Shown here one piece after another: positions 26,530 through 35,418 of a stretch of 64,000 bases of DNA. The position numbers and the translations under genes are program-made. The DNA is from JADKBO01 sp965230345 (GTDB lineage Bacteria > Bacteroidota > Bacteroidia > Chitinophagales > Saprospiraceae): assembly GCA_965230345.1 (NCBI GenBank), contig CBDDKR010000002.1, forward strand, positions 310,001 through 374,000, in the 5' to 3' direction. Position 1 is the first letter of the stretch. Each line of letters starts with the position of its first letter. The notes beneath the pieces were generated by a model that saw nothing but the letters and a program-made list of their open reading frames with translations, had not been told where the DNA came from and made no database searches.

Positions 26530-27510
26530 ATGAAACATCTCATCAAAACGACAATTATTCTATTTACAATATTACCATGTATAAATGCGCAAAGTATATC
26601 TCAAAAATTAGAATGGAAGGTCAACAAACAAAAAAACAAAATGGCCATCAATTCAACACACGAAAAATTTACAGGTAAAATCGTATTTAGCCAAGAGAGG
26701 ATACCATTTAAAAATGAAGATGAAAGCCTTTTCATCGAATCGACCAACCTCTCACAACCTCTATTCTTAAGACAATACTGGAATCAAACGATGGAGTCTG
26801 CATACAAAAATTCATTTAAGGGTAAGGCATACAAAAATGCAGCCCTACTATACGAAGTGTTTATTGACAACAATATGATTTGCGACTATGTGGATTATTC
26901 AAACTCCAATAAAGAGAATGTGATTACTTGGTATACGACTTGGGCAGATGTATCCACACAAGATCGCCCTTCTGTTCGAGGGCACATATATAGTGATGTC
27001 ATGGTCCATTGTCTAGGAGAATATCAAGGTCAGTTAAGTGGAATCAAAAACCTTAAACTGGTCAGCTATATCTACAATAGTAAATCTGAGTCAAAAGGAG
27101 AAAAAATGGCAGAGGGAAGCATCAACTTAAGTTTTCAAGGAGCTGACCTGTCATCATTTAACAATGAAACCTTGAAAGACTATCCTTCTTGTATGCCAAA
27201 ACCAAAGATGATAAATAAAGATCTAGAAAACAAGCTGTTGCAGGCTACAAAGAATAAAGGTTGGAAAGAAAAACATATTAAGGCTGTAATTAACACCAAC
27301 GATTTTACGATAAAAAGACATCCTATTAGTGGTATAATTACAGGAAGAACTATTGGTGCAAGCGTAGCTGCAAATCGAAATGGAGAGTGCTTCTATCAAC
27401 GATTTACTTTTCATCAAGAGCATAATGGCAATGACTTTAGTGGACAATGGATTCTTCAAGGAGTAGGAGAACAAAGTTCCGTCCCCTGCTCATGCCTGAA
27501 AGATTTTTAA
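26530..27510 (+). CDS. Secreted protein, paralogue of the 5054-6040 product
   Basis: The 326-residue product has a signal peptide (1-20, ...LPCINAQ) and the same plan as the 5054 gene: KIVF...PFKNEDES opening, KNAALLYEVFIDN centre, WYTTWADVSTQ section, NKGWKEKHIKAV near 250 and a C-terminal cysteine pair (CSCL). It starts three bases after the S74 fibre gene and closes the operon; a strong terminator follows 87 bases later. I do not recognise a named family. Occurrence at the end of two fibre clusters suggests it assists or caps the fibres. Confidence 0.65.
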   Translation: MKHLIKTTIILFTILPCINAQSISQKLEWKVNKQKNKMAINSTHEKFTGKIVFSQERIPFKNEDESLFIESTNLSQPLFLRQYWNQTMESAYKNSFKGKAYKNAALLYEVFIDNNMICDYVDYSNSNKENVITWYTTWADVSTQDRPSVRGHIYSDVMVHCLGEYQGQLSGIKNLKLVSYIYNSKSESKGEKMAEGSINLSFQGADLSSFNNETLKDYPSCMPKPKMINKDLENKLLQATKNKGWKEKHIKAVINTNDFTIKRHPISGIITGRTIGASVAANRNGECFYQRFTFHQEHNGNDFSGQWILQGVGEQSSVPCSCLKDF

Positions 27511-27597
27511 TCTCAGATTAAACTTGATAAAGGACTTTAATTCATCTTGAAAGAGTCGAATCTAACACCAAACAATCTAACGATTCTTTCTAATACA

Positions 27598-27628
27598 AAG
27601 AGGCTGCCTCGCTTTGAGACAGCCTCTT
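27598..27628. terminator. Strong bidirectional hairpin after the fibre operon
   Basis: AGAGGCTGCCTC and GAGACAGCCTCT form a 12-bp stem with one mismatch around a five-base loop, flanked by AA and TT. It lies between the convergent fibre operon and nhaD and can serve both. Confidence 0.8.
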
Positions 27629-27687
27629 CATTAATAGTATTTTTAAACCCGTAACACTATTTTAGGACGGGACATATAACTTTCTAA

Positions 27688-29046
27688 TTACACCAAGAAC
27701 ATTCCCATACCAAGGAAAGCTATTGAACCAGCAACAAAACCTACTGCGGCTAGCCAAGTAATCTTTTTCAAATACCAAATGAAATCAATTTTTTCCATTC
27801 CCATAGCGGCTACACCGGCAGCTGATCCAATGATCAACATACTACCACCAGTACCAGCAGCATAAGCTATAAAGTGCCACAGCTTAGCATCCATTGGTTC
27901 AGTGTACATTCCCATAGATGCTGCAACAAGAGGTACATTATCGATTATTGCTGATCCAACTCCAAGCAACATAATTACAACATCTTGATTTGGAATAGCA
28001 CTTTCTAATCCTTCTGCCAAATATCTTAATGTGCCAACTCCTTCTACCACTAGAGATTCTAATCCCGCTACAGCCATCAAAATACCTAAGAAGAACAATA
28101 TTGAAGACATCTCAATCCTTGATAATGCCTTATGAGCAGAATATAAGTGCTTCCTCTCGTCTGTAAAATCTTCTTCTGGGTGGATATACTCTGAAACAAG
28201 CCAAACTACACCCATACTTAACATCATACCTAAATACGGTGGAAGATGAGTAATTGTCTTAAATATTGGTACAAATACGATTCCTCCTAATCCCAAGAAC
28301 AACATGGTTCGACTACTTAATAACCTACTAGACTCTTCATCTATATCTGCATGAACAGATATTTCGCCTTGAAATGGTTTTAAAAAAGAAGCGATATAAA
28401 ATGGAACCACGAAACACACTATGGCAGGAATAACAATCCATTGAATCAATCCAACCGTTGTAACTTTTTTACCAATCCATAACATTGTTGTAGTAACATC
28501 ACCAATTGGAGACCATGCACCACCTGCATTGGCGGCTACAACTACTAATGATGCAAACCATATTCGATCGTTTCTATCCGTTATGATTTTACGAAGTAAA
28601 GTAACCAAGACAATAGTTGCCGTCAAGTTATCTATAATAGCAGATAATATAAAGGCCAAAATACCAATGATCCATAATAACTTTTTCTTACTTCTGGTCT
28701 TAACCCAACCTTTCAGCACATCAAATCCACGGTGCAAATCTATGATTTCAACTATCGTCATTGCTCCAATCAAGAATACCAAGATTTCCGCTGTTTTTCC
28801 CAAATGGTGTAAGAGCGTACCTTGAAATCCTTCCTCACCAGCCTCATTTGGACCTCCAGCAAAACTAAATAAATGATTGTGTCCATCAATTACATCCAAC
28901 AAGCCCATATGAAATCCAACTGCCAGACATGCCCAAATCAATGCACCCATAATCAAGGAAGGGACCGTTTTATCCAATTTTAAAGGGTGTTCTAAAACAA
29001 TAGCCAAATATCCAACGATAAAGACTAGAACAATTAATGCAACCAT
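27688..29046 (-). CDS. nhaD: Na+/H+ antiporter NhaD
   Basis: The 452-residue protein has about twelve hydrophobic helices and family segments such as VPSLIMGALIWACLA, GAMTIVEIIDLHRGFDVL, IDNLTATIVL, NAGGAWSPIGDVTTTMLW and GSAIIDNVPLVAASMGMY, which match NhaD antiporters of the ion-transporter superfamily. It exports Na+ or Li+ in exchange for protons and supports life in salty or alkaline water. A TATATTTG promoter box lies 26 bases upstream. Confidence 0.92.
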   Translation of the reverse strand: MVALIVLVFIVGYLAIVLEHPLKLDKTVPSLIMGALIWACLAVGFHMGLLDVIDGHNHLFSFAGGPNEAGEEGFQGTLLHHLGKTAEILVFLIGAMTIVEIIDLHRGFDVLKGWVKTRSKKKLLWIIGILAFILSAIIDNLTATIVLVTLLRKIITDRNDRIWFASLVVVAANAGGAWSPIGDVTTTMLWIGKKVTTVGLIQWIVIPAIVCFVVPFYIASFLKPFQGEISVHADIDEESSRLLSSRTMLFLGLGGIVFVPIFKTITHLPPYLGMMLSMGVVWLVSEYIHPEEDFTDERKHLYSAHKALSRIEMSSILFFLGILMAVAGLESLVVEGVGTLRYLAEGLESAIPNQDVVIMLLGVGSAIIDNVPLVAASMGMYTEPMDAKLWHFIAYAAGTGGSMLIIGSAAGVAAMGMEKIDFIWYLKKITWLAAVGFVAGSIAFLGMGMFLV

Positions 29047-29071
29047 AAGATCTATTTATATTTTTACCCCG

Positions 29072-29079
29072 CAAATATA
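29072..29079 (-). promoter_or_regulatory. Bacteroidota -7 box (TATATTTG) for nhaD
   Basis: The octamer matches TAnnTTTG on the minus strand, 26 bases upstream of the start at 29046. A TTTTC run lies about 20 bases further upstream. Confidence 0.5.
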
Positions 29080-29469
29080 ATCTTTGAAAATAGGATTAGA
29101 AGAAAATATCATCCACTTAATACACCCTCCTACAGTACATTCCAAAACCAATCTATAAACCTACTGTTTAATAATTTCCAATATTAAATTCCTAACATAA
29201 TGAGATGTGACAAATATTCAACTTTGCAAGAACACATGCGCAATACAAACAACAACACACTCCATCAAAACAAATTGCCCTTAAAAAAAGAAAACCAATT
29301 ACACCTCATGCGAAATCAATTGTAGAAGCATGTTTAGATTTACACACTATACTATTAAAATTACTTCAATATGTAATTGGAACATTGCACAATGAACAAA
29401 CATCTCAAACTCGTTAGTGTTATTAGAAAAGGATATTATGATACATATTATCAATTTTTCTATTTTTAA
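29080..29469. other. Intergenic region without a recognisable gene
   Basis: About 390 bases of AT-rich spacer between divergent nhaD and ddl. No open frame with a family match, RNA gene or strong hairpin was seen. Confidence 0.5.
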
Positions 29470-29477
29470 TAACTTTG
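29470..29477 (+). promoter_or_regulatory. Bacteroidota -7 box (TAACTTTG) for ddl
   Basis: The octamer matches TAnnTTTG and ends 21 bases before the ATG at 29499. A -33 element is not clear. Confidence 0.5.
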
Positions 29478-29498
29478 CTCCCTGTAGAATAAGAAAAC

Positions 29499-32162
29499 AT
29501 GAGTAAAATTAAAGTCGGAATATTTTTTGGAGGCCCCTCAAGAGAAAGAGAGATTTCTTTTGCAGGTGGAAGAACAGTTTATGATAATCTGAACAAATCC
29601 ATTTTTGAAGCGATTCCAATTTTTGTAGATAGCAACAAAACCTTGATTAAACTGGACTGGTCCTACATCTATAAAGGAACCATTCGAGATTTTTATCCTC
29701 CAGTCAGTCACATTCCCACTTCTAAGAATAATTTCCAGATATATCTGGAAAGCATTAAAGATTTATCTACGGATCAATACGATGATATCATCCAAAATGT
29801 GGGTCAAAAAATAGATTTTGAACACCTTAATCAAGAAATTGATATAGCCTTTCTCGCATTGCACGGCGAGTACGGTGAAGATGGACAAATTCAAGGAATA
29901 TTGGATGGTCTCCAAATTCCTTACACGGGTAGTGGACTTCTTCCTTGTGCCATAGGTATGAACAAGGACATCCAAAAGAACCTAATGAGTAAGGCAGGAT
30001 TCGCCTGCCCAAAAATCCTTAAGCTCCATCGATCCGATTATTCCACGATTGAGCTGGGATCATTGTATGCAAGAATATTAAATGAGATTGGAACATCTTT
30101 CGTTATCCGTCCAGCCAATCAAGGATCTTCTATTGGTGTATCTATCTTACACGACCCTACCTTTGAGGAATTTACCAAACAATTGAATAAGGCATTCTTT
30201 ATTCAAATCATAAATAAGCAGGATTGGCAATCATTGAATGATCTCAATAAAGTCAACCTTGTAAAAGACCTTTCAGATTTAAGAAGTGGTTTAGGTTTTC
30301 CGATTAAATCTGGTAAGACTACCATCTATCATCCCGAAGCACTATTGGACTATCTAGAAGAGAATTTTGCAAATGGTGCTTCTTCAATAAAACTCGAGAG
30401 CTACCACCAAGAGCATACCGTAATCTTTGAATCATTTATTGAAGGAAAAGAATTTTCTTGCATAGTTATCCGAAATGAAGAAGGTAAAGCAATTGCTTTG
30501 CCTCCTACAGAGATTCGCAAACAAGGTCAATTATACGATTACAAATCAAAATACTTGCCTGGACTTTCTCGTAAAATCACACCAATTGATTTACCAAGAG
30601 AACAAATTAATAATATTCGAAAGGAATGTGAAAAACTGTTTGAGTTTCTTTCTTTTCATACCTATGCAAGAATTGATGGCTTCTTCACCCCAAATGAGAA
30701 AATACTGCTGAACGATCCAAATACTACTTCTGGAATGATGCCTAGTTCTTTCTTCTTCCATCAAGCCGCAGAAATAGGTCTAGATCCATCACAGTTTTTA
30801 AGCTACATTATTCGTACATCCCTCGTTGAGAGAAAAAAAGAGCTTCTCTATTACCAACGAAATATTGATGACCTTATTGAGCGTATCGATGCAAAACTAT
30901 CCCAATTGAATCAGCCGAATTCGGACAAAAAAAATGTGGCAGTTATTCTTGGTGGTTATTCTTTCGAACGTCATATTTCCGTAGAAAGTGGTCGCAATAT
31001 TTATGAAAAACTAGCAAGCAGTGATAAGTATCTACCCATACCCTATTTCCTTAAAAAAGGCACCAATGGAGATGAGCTTTATCAAATTCCCATTAGTCTT
31101 TTATTAAAGGATAATGCTGACGATATACGAGATAAAATCCTATCATTTAATACGCATCCAGTTATACATGAAATACGTTCTGATTGTTCCACAATTATGA
31201 GCAAATACTCATCTCCTAATAATGTAACTGAGCCTAAATTTACTTCATTTGAAGAACTGGCTGAAATAGTTGATGCTGCCTTTATCGCACTTCATGGTCG
31301 CCCTGGGGAAGACGGTACCATTCAAAAGAGTCTGTCAAAAGTCGGAATTCCATTTAACGGTTCACCTTCATCATCATCTGAAGTTACCATTCATAAGTAC
31401 AACACGCTGCAAATCTTAAAGGAAAATGGCTTCCCTGTAACCAAACAAAAGATTTGGACAAAAAATCAATATAAAGAGGACCACAACCAAATATTAACAT
31501 CCATTACATCAGAATTTTCATTTCCATTTATTCTAAAACCAGTAGATGATGGATGTAGTTCTGCTGTTGTCATGATTAAAGATACTTTTTCATTAAGTCA
31601 TTACCTAGACTGCATATTTAGGGATGGACCTAACATCTCATCGGAATTGAGAAATCATCTTGGATTGGCTTACAATGAGGAGTTCCCCCAAAAGGACGAA
31701 GTTTTAGTTGAAGCATTAATTGGTGCAAATGGTGCTAGTCATTTTTTAGAAATCACTGGTGGTTTGTTAACCCATAGACAAAATGGAACAACCAAATTCG
31801 AAATATTTGAACCCAGTGAAGCGCTTTCAGGGGGTGAAATATTGAGTCTAGAGGAGAAGTTTCTTGCTGGAGAAGGACAAAACCTAACACCTGCAAGATT
31901 TGGTGACGACTATGATTTTGTCGCCGATAAAGTAAAAGAAGATTTGCAAAAAGCGGCAGAGATACTTGGTGTAGAAGGGTATGCTAGAATAGATGCTTTC
32001 GTTAGAATTTATGACGACAAAAAAGTTGAAACTGTAATAATTGAAGTAAATTCGCTTCCTGGAATGACACCTGCAACATGCATATTTCACCAAACTGCTC
32101 TAAATGGATATAAGCCATATGACTTTATTGACAAAATCCTACAATTTGCGATAAATGAATAA
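29499..32162 (+). CDS. ddl: Tandem (double) D-alanine--D-alanine ligase
   Basis: The 887-residue product is about 2.5 times a normal Ddl and contains two complete ATP-grasp ligases. Half 1 (about 1-450) has GGPSREREISFAGG, PANQGSSIGVS, the catalytic-Tyr segment LYDYKSKYLPG and LLNDPNTTSGMMPS. Half 2 (about 472-887) has GGYSFERHISVESG, KPVDDGCSSAVVM and IIEVNSLPGMTP, but the YDY.aKY segment reads SLEEKF, so the Tyr is replaced. Half 1 has Asp where the metal-binding Glu usually lies. The enzyme makes the D-Ala-D-Ala end of peptidoglycan precursors; the unequal halves suggest divided roles or different substrates. It overlaps the PASTA gene by 8 bases. Confidence 0.9.
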   Translation: MSKIKVGIFFGGPSREREISFAGGRTVYDNLNKSIFEAIPIFVDSNKTLIKLDWSYIYKGTIRDFYPPVSHIPTSKNNFQIYLESIKDLSTDQYDDIIQNVGQKIDFEHLNQEIDIAFLALHGEYGEDGQIQGILDGLQIPYTGSGLLPCAIGMNKDIQKNLMSKAGFACPKILKLHRSDYSTIELGSLYARILNEIGTSFVIRPANQGSSIGVSILHDPTFEEFTKQLNKAFFIQIINKQDWQSLNDLNKVNLVKDLSDLRSGLGFPIKSGKTTIYHPEALLDYLEENFANGASSIKLESYHQEHTVIFESFIEGKEFSCIVIRNEEGKAIALPPTEIRKQGQLYDYKSKYLPGLSRKITPIDLPREQINNIRKECEKLFEFLSFHTYARIDGFFTPNEKILLNDPNTTSGMMPSSFFFHQAAEIGLDPSQFLSYIIRTSLVERKKELLYYQRNIDDLIERIDAKLSQLNQPNSDKKNVAVILGGYSFERHISVESGRNIYEKLASSDKYLPIPYFLKKGTNGDELYQIPISLLLKDNADDIRDKILSFNTHPVIHEIRSDCSTIMSKYSSPNNVTEPKFTSFEELAEIVDAAFIALHGRPGEDGTIQKSLSKVGIPFNGSPSSSSEVTIHKYNTLQILKENGFPVTKQKIWTKNQYKEDHNQILTSITSEFSFPFILKPVDDGCSSAVVMIKDTFSLSHYLDCIFRDGPNISSELRNHLGLAYNEEFPQKDEVLVEALIGANGASHFLEITGGLLTHRQNGTTKFEIFEPSEALSGGEILSLEEKFLAGEGQNLTPARFGDDYDFVADKVKEDLQKAAEILGVEGYARIDAFVRIYDDKKVETVIIEVNSLPGMTPATCIFHQTALNGYKPYDFIDKILQFAINE

Positions 32163-32985
32163 GAAAACAGAAAGTAATAAAGGTCTTTGGGCATTTCTAA
32201 AGAAACACCCCATTTTGAAACATCTCTTACTTGCCACCCTATTTTTACTGGCAACACTATTAATGACCATGTTGTGGTTAAACATCTACACCAATCATGG
32301 ACAAAAAATTGAAATGCCTAAACTTGAAGGATTGAGCATAATTGAAGCTGAAAAGATTGCTTCAAATAAGACCTTTAGAGTAGTAGTGACCGACTCTATT
32401 TTTCTAGTCGGTCAAAAAGGTGGCATTGTACTCAAACAAAATCCTAAACCTGGATCTCAGGTAAAGGAAAACAGAAAGATTTATACGACGATCTCCAAGT
32501 TTACGCCTGATGTTATTCTAGTTAAAGATCTTCCAACATTGTACGGTAATGATTTCAGTCAAAAAAAGACGGAATTGGAATATAGAGGTATAAAATCAGT
32601 TATTAAAGATAGAAAATATGACCCAGGTGAACCCAACCATATTCTTGAAGTCTATTATAATAATAAATTGATTATTGATCAAAATGTCAACAAAACAGAT
32701 GTTGCAATCGAAAAAGGAGGCACGCTGGAATTTGTAATTAGTGATAGTGGCGGTGGAGAAATCACAATTCCATCTGTAAGATGTATGACATTGGCTGAGG
32801 CAGAATTTTTATTAGAACAATCGAAATTGAACATTGGTGATATAAATATGAATGGAGAAATTACGGACAAGTATGGTGCATACATCATTTCTCAAATTCC
32901 TCCTTACGACGGTAGCACGAAAATAGAAATGGGTTCTAAGGTAGATTTGATTATATCGCAAGAAAAACCTGAAACCTGCTTATAA
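32155..32985 (+). CDS. PASTA-domain membrane protein
   Basis: The 276-residue product has one N-terminal membrane helix (about 22-45) and three PASTA domains (about 55-120, 120-195 and 200-270; e.g. EMPKLEGLSIIEAEKIA and TIPSVRCMTLAEAEFLLEQ). PASTA domains bind peptidoglycan or muropeptides. It overlaps ddl by 8 bases, a coupling that fits cell-wall function and is common in Bacteroidota. No kinase domain is attached, unlike the Gram-positive PASTA kinases. Confidence 0.88.
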   Translation: MNKKTESNKGLWAFLKKHPILKHLLLATLFLLATLLMTMLWLNIYTNHGQKIEMPKLEGLSIIEAEKIASNKTFRVVVTDSIFLVGQKGGIVLKQNPKPGSQVKENRKIYTTISKFTPDVILVKDLPTLYGNDFSQKKTELEYRGIKSVIKDRKYDPGEPNHILEVYYNNKLIIDQNVNKTDVAIEKGGTLEFVISDSGGGEITIPSVRCMTLAEAEFLLEQSKLNIGDINMNGEITDKYGAYIISQIPPYDGSTKIEMGSKVDLIISQEKPETCL

Positions 32986-33003
32986 AACTTGGATTTTCAA
33001 AAT

Positions 33004-33045
33004 AAAAAAGTGGAGATATGTAGTAAAACGTATCTCCACTTTTTT
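33004..33045. terminator. Strong bidirectional terminator
   Basis: AAAAAAGTGGAGATATG pairs with CGTATCTCCACTTTTTT (one G-U pair) around an 8-base loop, with A- and T-tracts on both sides. It ends the ddl-PASTA and trpS transcripts, which converge here. Confidence 0.85.
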
Positions 33046-33070
33046 ATTTTATCTAAGAGACTTCCTATTT

Positions 33071-34084
33071 CTAAAATCTAACGTTTAGTAAGCCAGTAAG
33101 CTCCTTAACTTCTTTTATGGTTTGTTGAGCAATTTTTCTAATCTCGTAAGATGATTGTTTAATCTGATTTTTAATCTCTTTCTTATTACTCAATAATTCC
33201 TTCTTCCTTTCATGGATAGGTTGGAGTTCTCCAAGCAGTGCATCAGCTGTAGCTTCCTTTAGGTCAACATATTTAAGGTTACCTGAATTAAAATCATTCA
33301 TTAATCCATCGTATACATCTCTTCGTCCACACGCTTTTATAATCTCAAAAAGATTTTGAATTCCATCACTCATTGTTCCTTCAGGTTGTTCACCCGTATC
33401 TGTAACAGCTGACTTGATTTGCTTTCTGATCCGAGCTTCTTCAGCAAAAACTGAAATGTAATGTTTCTCACCAAAAGACTTTGACATTTTTCTAGAAGGA
33501 TCCGCTGTCGATTTAATCTTTGGAGTCTCAGAATGAAGACCTTCTGGCATCACAAAATACTCCTTCCCTACTTGATGGTTAAACCTTTGTGCGATGTCAC
33601 GGGACAACTCTAAATGCTGATCCTGATCCTTACCAACGGGAACATAATCTGCTTTATAAATTAGGATATCAGCTGTCTGTAATACAGGATAATCAAGAAG
33701 TCCGGCAGAAACAAACCCTTCCTTACCGCCTTCTGAAACTTGAGTTCCTTTATCCTTGAATTGAGTCATTCTGGTCAATTGACCATAAGAACAAAAACAA
33801 TTGAATATCCATCCTAATTCTGCATGCTCTGGCACCAAAGACTGTACAAACAAATTTGAAGGATCTACACCACAAGCCATAAGGTTAATGATAATTTCCC
33901 AAGTATTGTTTCTTAACTTTTTTACATCATACGGCATGGTCATCGCGTGATAATCTACGACTCCATAAACACAAGAATAATCTTCCTGTAGCCTCACCCA
34001 GTTTTTAACAGCTCCAAAGTAATTGCCAATATGCATTTCACCAGTTGGCTGAATACAGGATAATACTCTTTTCTTCTCACTCAT
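33071..34084 (-). CDS. trpS: Tryptophan--tRNA ligase
   Basis: The 337-residue class I synthetase has the HIGH-like motif PTGEMHIGNYFGA (about 13-25) and the KMSKS motif RKMSKSFGEK (about 198), with the normal length. It charges tRNA-Trp. A TATTTTTG box lies 21-28 bases upstream of the start. Confidence 0.96.
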   Translation of the reverse strand: MSEKKRVLSCIQPTGEMHIGNYFGAVKNWVRLQEDYSCVYGVVDYHAMTMPYDVKKLRNNTWEIIINLMACGVDPSNLFVQSLVPEHAELGWIFNCFCSYGQLTRMTQFKDKGTQVSEGGKEGFVSAGLLDYPVLQTADILIYKADYVPVGKDQDQHLELSRDIAQRFNHQVGKEYFVMPEGLHSETPKIKSTADPSRKMSKSFGEKHYISVFAEEARIRKQIKSAVTDTGEQPEGTMSDGIQNLFEIIKACGRRDVYDGLMNDFNSGNLKYVDLKEATADALLGELQPIHERKKELLSNKKEIKNQIKQSSYEIRKIAQQTIKEVKELTGLLNVRF

Positions 34085-34104
34085 AGTAATTGATATTGAA
34101 TGGG

Positions 34105-34112
34105 CAAAAATA
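34105..34112 (-). promoter_or_regulatory. Bacteroidota -7 box (TATTTTTG) for trpS
   Basis: The octamer matches TAnnTTTG on the minus strand, 21 bases upstream of the trpS start. No clear -33 element was found. Confidence 0.45.
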
Positions 34113-34163
34113 AACTAGTTGTTCGTAATTTTGAATTTCATTTGCAATTATAAATACTTTTTA

Positions 34164-34790
34164 ATGCTAGGACCAGACAAAAACAAACCCTTCCCTCTTG
34201 AAAACTATAATCGTTTATGTTTTTTAAAGAATATTGTAAAGAATCCCAACATTCAAATTGGAGATTATACCTACTACGATGATTTCGAGGATGTACATAA
34301 CTTTGAGCGCAATGTAAAGTACCATTTTGATTTCACTGGTGACAAACTAATTATAGGTAAATTTTGTATGATTGCCTCAGATGTTAAATTCATAATGAAT
34401 GGAGCTAATCATCTCACCAATTCCATTTCTTCTTACCCATTTTCAGTTTTTGGTAATGGTTGGGAACATGCTATGGGCGGAAAATCATTTCCGAATAAAG
34501 GTGATTTAATCATTGGTAATGATGTTTGGATAGGATACAATGCTACTATAATGGCTGGAGTCAACATTGGGGATGGCGCCATAATTGCGGCCAATTCAAC
34601 TGTGGTAAAAGATGTTCCGCCTTATACCATTGTTGGGGGAAATCCTGCTTCAGAAATTAGAAAAAGGTATTCATCCGAAATGATTCAAGCGTTATTGGAT
34701 TTAAAATGGTGGGATTGGAGTATTGAAAAAATATCAGCCAATGTTCAGCACCTTACCGGAAATGATATCGAAGCAATTCTAAATCTCTAA
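34164..34790 (+). CDS. CatB/Vat-type hexapeptide acetyltransferase
   Basis: The ATG at 34164 matches the family start (MLGPDKNKPFP); the frame extends to 34119 without homology. The 208-residue protein is a left-handed beta-helix with hexapeptide repeats (NDVWIGYNATIMAGVNIGDGAIIAANS) and the catalytic His region MNGANHLTNSISSYPF. Relatives acetylate chloramphenicol, streptogramins or unknown small molecules with acetyl-CoA. A chromosomal copy in a marine-like Bacteroidota need not be a resistance gene. Confidence 0.88.
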   Translation: MLGPDKNKPFPLENYNRLCFLKNIVKNPNIQIGDYTYYDDFEDVHNFERNVKYHFDFTGDKLIIGKFCMIASDVKFIMNGANHLTNSISSYPFSVFGNGWEHAMGGKSFPNKGDLIIGNDVWIGYNATIMAGVNIGDGAIIAANSTVVKDVPPYTIVGGNPASEIRKRYSSEMIQALLDLKWWDWSIEKISANVQHLTGNDIEAILNL

Positions 34791-34815
34791 TTCGAATTTA
34801 ACACAACACCACATT

Positions 34816-34831
34816 TGGAATATTCATTCCA
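34816..34831. promoter_or_regulatory. Inverted repeat TGGAAT-ATTC-ATTCCA, candidate TetR operator
   Basis: The 16-base inverted repeat lies between a TTTG (34814-34817) and a perfect TATATTTG -7 box (34839-34846) directly before the TetR start at 34851. A closely related half-site (TTCrTTCCA) recurs at 35419-35438. A repressor bound here would block the promoter, so this is probably the autoregulatory operator. Confidence 0.6.
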
Positions 34832-34838
34832 TATTATT

Positions 34839-34846
34839 TATATTTG
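34839..34846 (+). promoter_or_regulatory. Promoter (-7 TATATTTG, -33 TTTG) of the TetR gene
   Basis: TATATTTG matches TAnnTTTG, and a TTTG at 34814-34817 lies 21 bases upstream, close to the family spacing. The start codon at 34851 begins only four bases after the box, so transcription would start at or within a few bases of the ATG, giving a nearly leaderless message. Confidence 0.6.
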
Positions 34847-34850
34847 TGCC

Positions 34851-35402
34851 ATGACTAAAAAAGAAGCCATAACAACTGCTGCGCTCGAACTCCTTGCTGT
34901 GAAAGGTGTCCACAATACACCTATGTCAGAAATCGCCAAAGCAGCGGGTACTGGAATGGGAACCATCTATAATTATTTCCCAAACAAGGACGTATTGATT
35001 AATGATGTTTATTTAAAAATCAAGGAAAAAGAAGAAAGTGCATTTTTAAAAGTAGAAACTACTGACCCAATTAAAACTCAATTTGAAAATTATTTTATGG
35101 TAATCATAGAGTTTTTCATTACGCATCCATCTCACTTCAAATTTTTAGAGCAACTGGAGGCCTCTCCTATTATTACTAAAGAGAGTAAAAATAAAGGCGG
35201 AAAATCTGTAGAAATGGTTGCTACTTTATTAGGAAGGGGGCAACAAGCCAGAATTATTAAAGACATCTCTATTGAAGAATTATTGACTTTTATTGGTGGC
35301 GCTATTTCATCCTATCTAAAATGGTACTTTAACACAGAGAACAAGAAAGGGGCATCTCTTAAAAATCAAACTAGAATGATTTGGGACGCTATTAAAGAAT
35401 AA
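34851..35402 (+). CDS. TetR-family transcriptional regulator
   Basis: The ATG at 34851 gives a 183-residue protein with an N-terminal TetR HTH (TPMSEIAKAAGTGMGTIYNYF) and a helical ligand domain. It has inverted-repeat operators at its own promoter and in front of the following gene, so it likely represses itself and the SnoaL-like/SRPBCC pair. TetR proteins release DNA on ligand binding; the ligand is unknown. Confidence 0.88.
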   Translation: MTKKEAITTAALELLAVKGVHNTPMSEIAKAAGTGMGTIYNYFPNKDVLINDVYLKIKEKEESAFLKVETTDPIKTQFENYFMVIIEFFITHPSHFKFLEQLEASPIITKESKNKGGKSVEMVATLLGRGQQARIIKDISIEELLTFIGGAISSYLKWYFNTENKKGASLKNQTRMIWDAIKE

Positions 35403-35418
35403 TTTTTTTGCTTCAAAT

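Noticed and set aside
32155..32985. PASTA protein as a serine/threonine kinase
   Set aside because: There is only a short cytoplasmic tail before the membrane helix and no kinase motifs.
34164..34790. CatB/Vat-like acetyltransferase as an acquired resistance gene
   Set aside because: No mobile element or altered base use around it; the family includes many chromosomal enzymes of unknown substrate.
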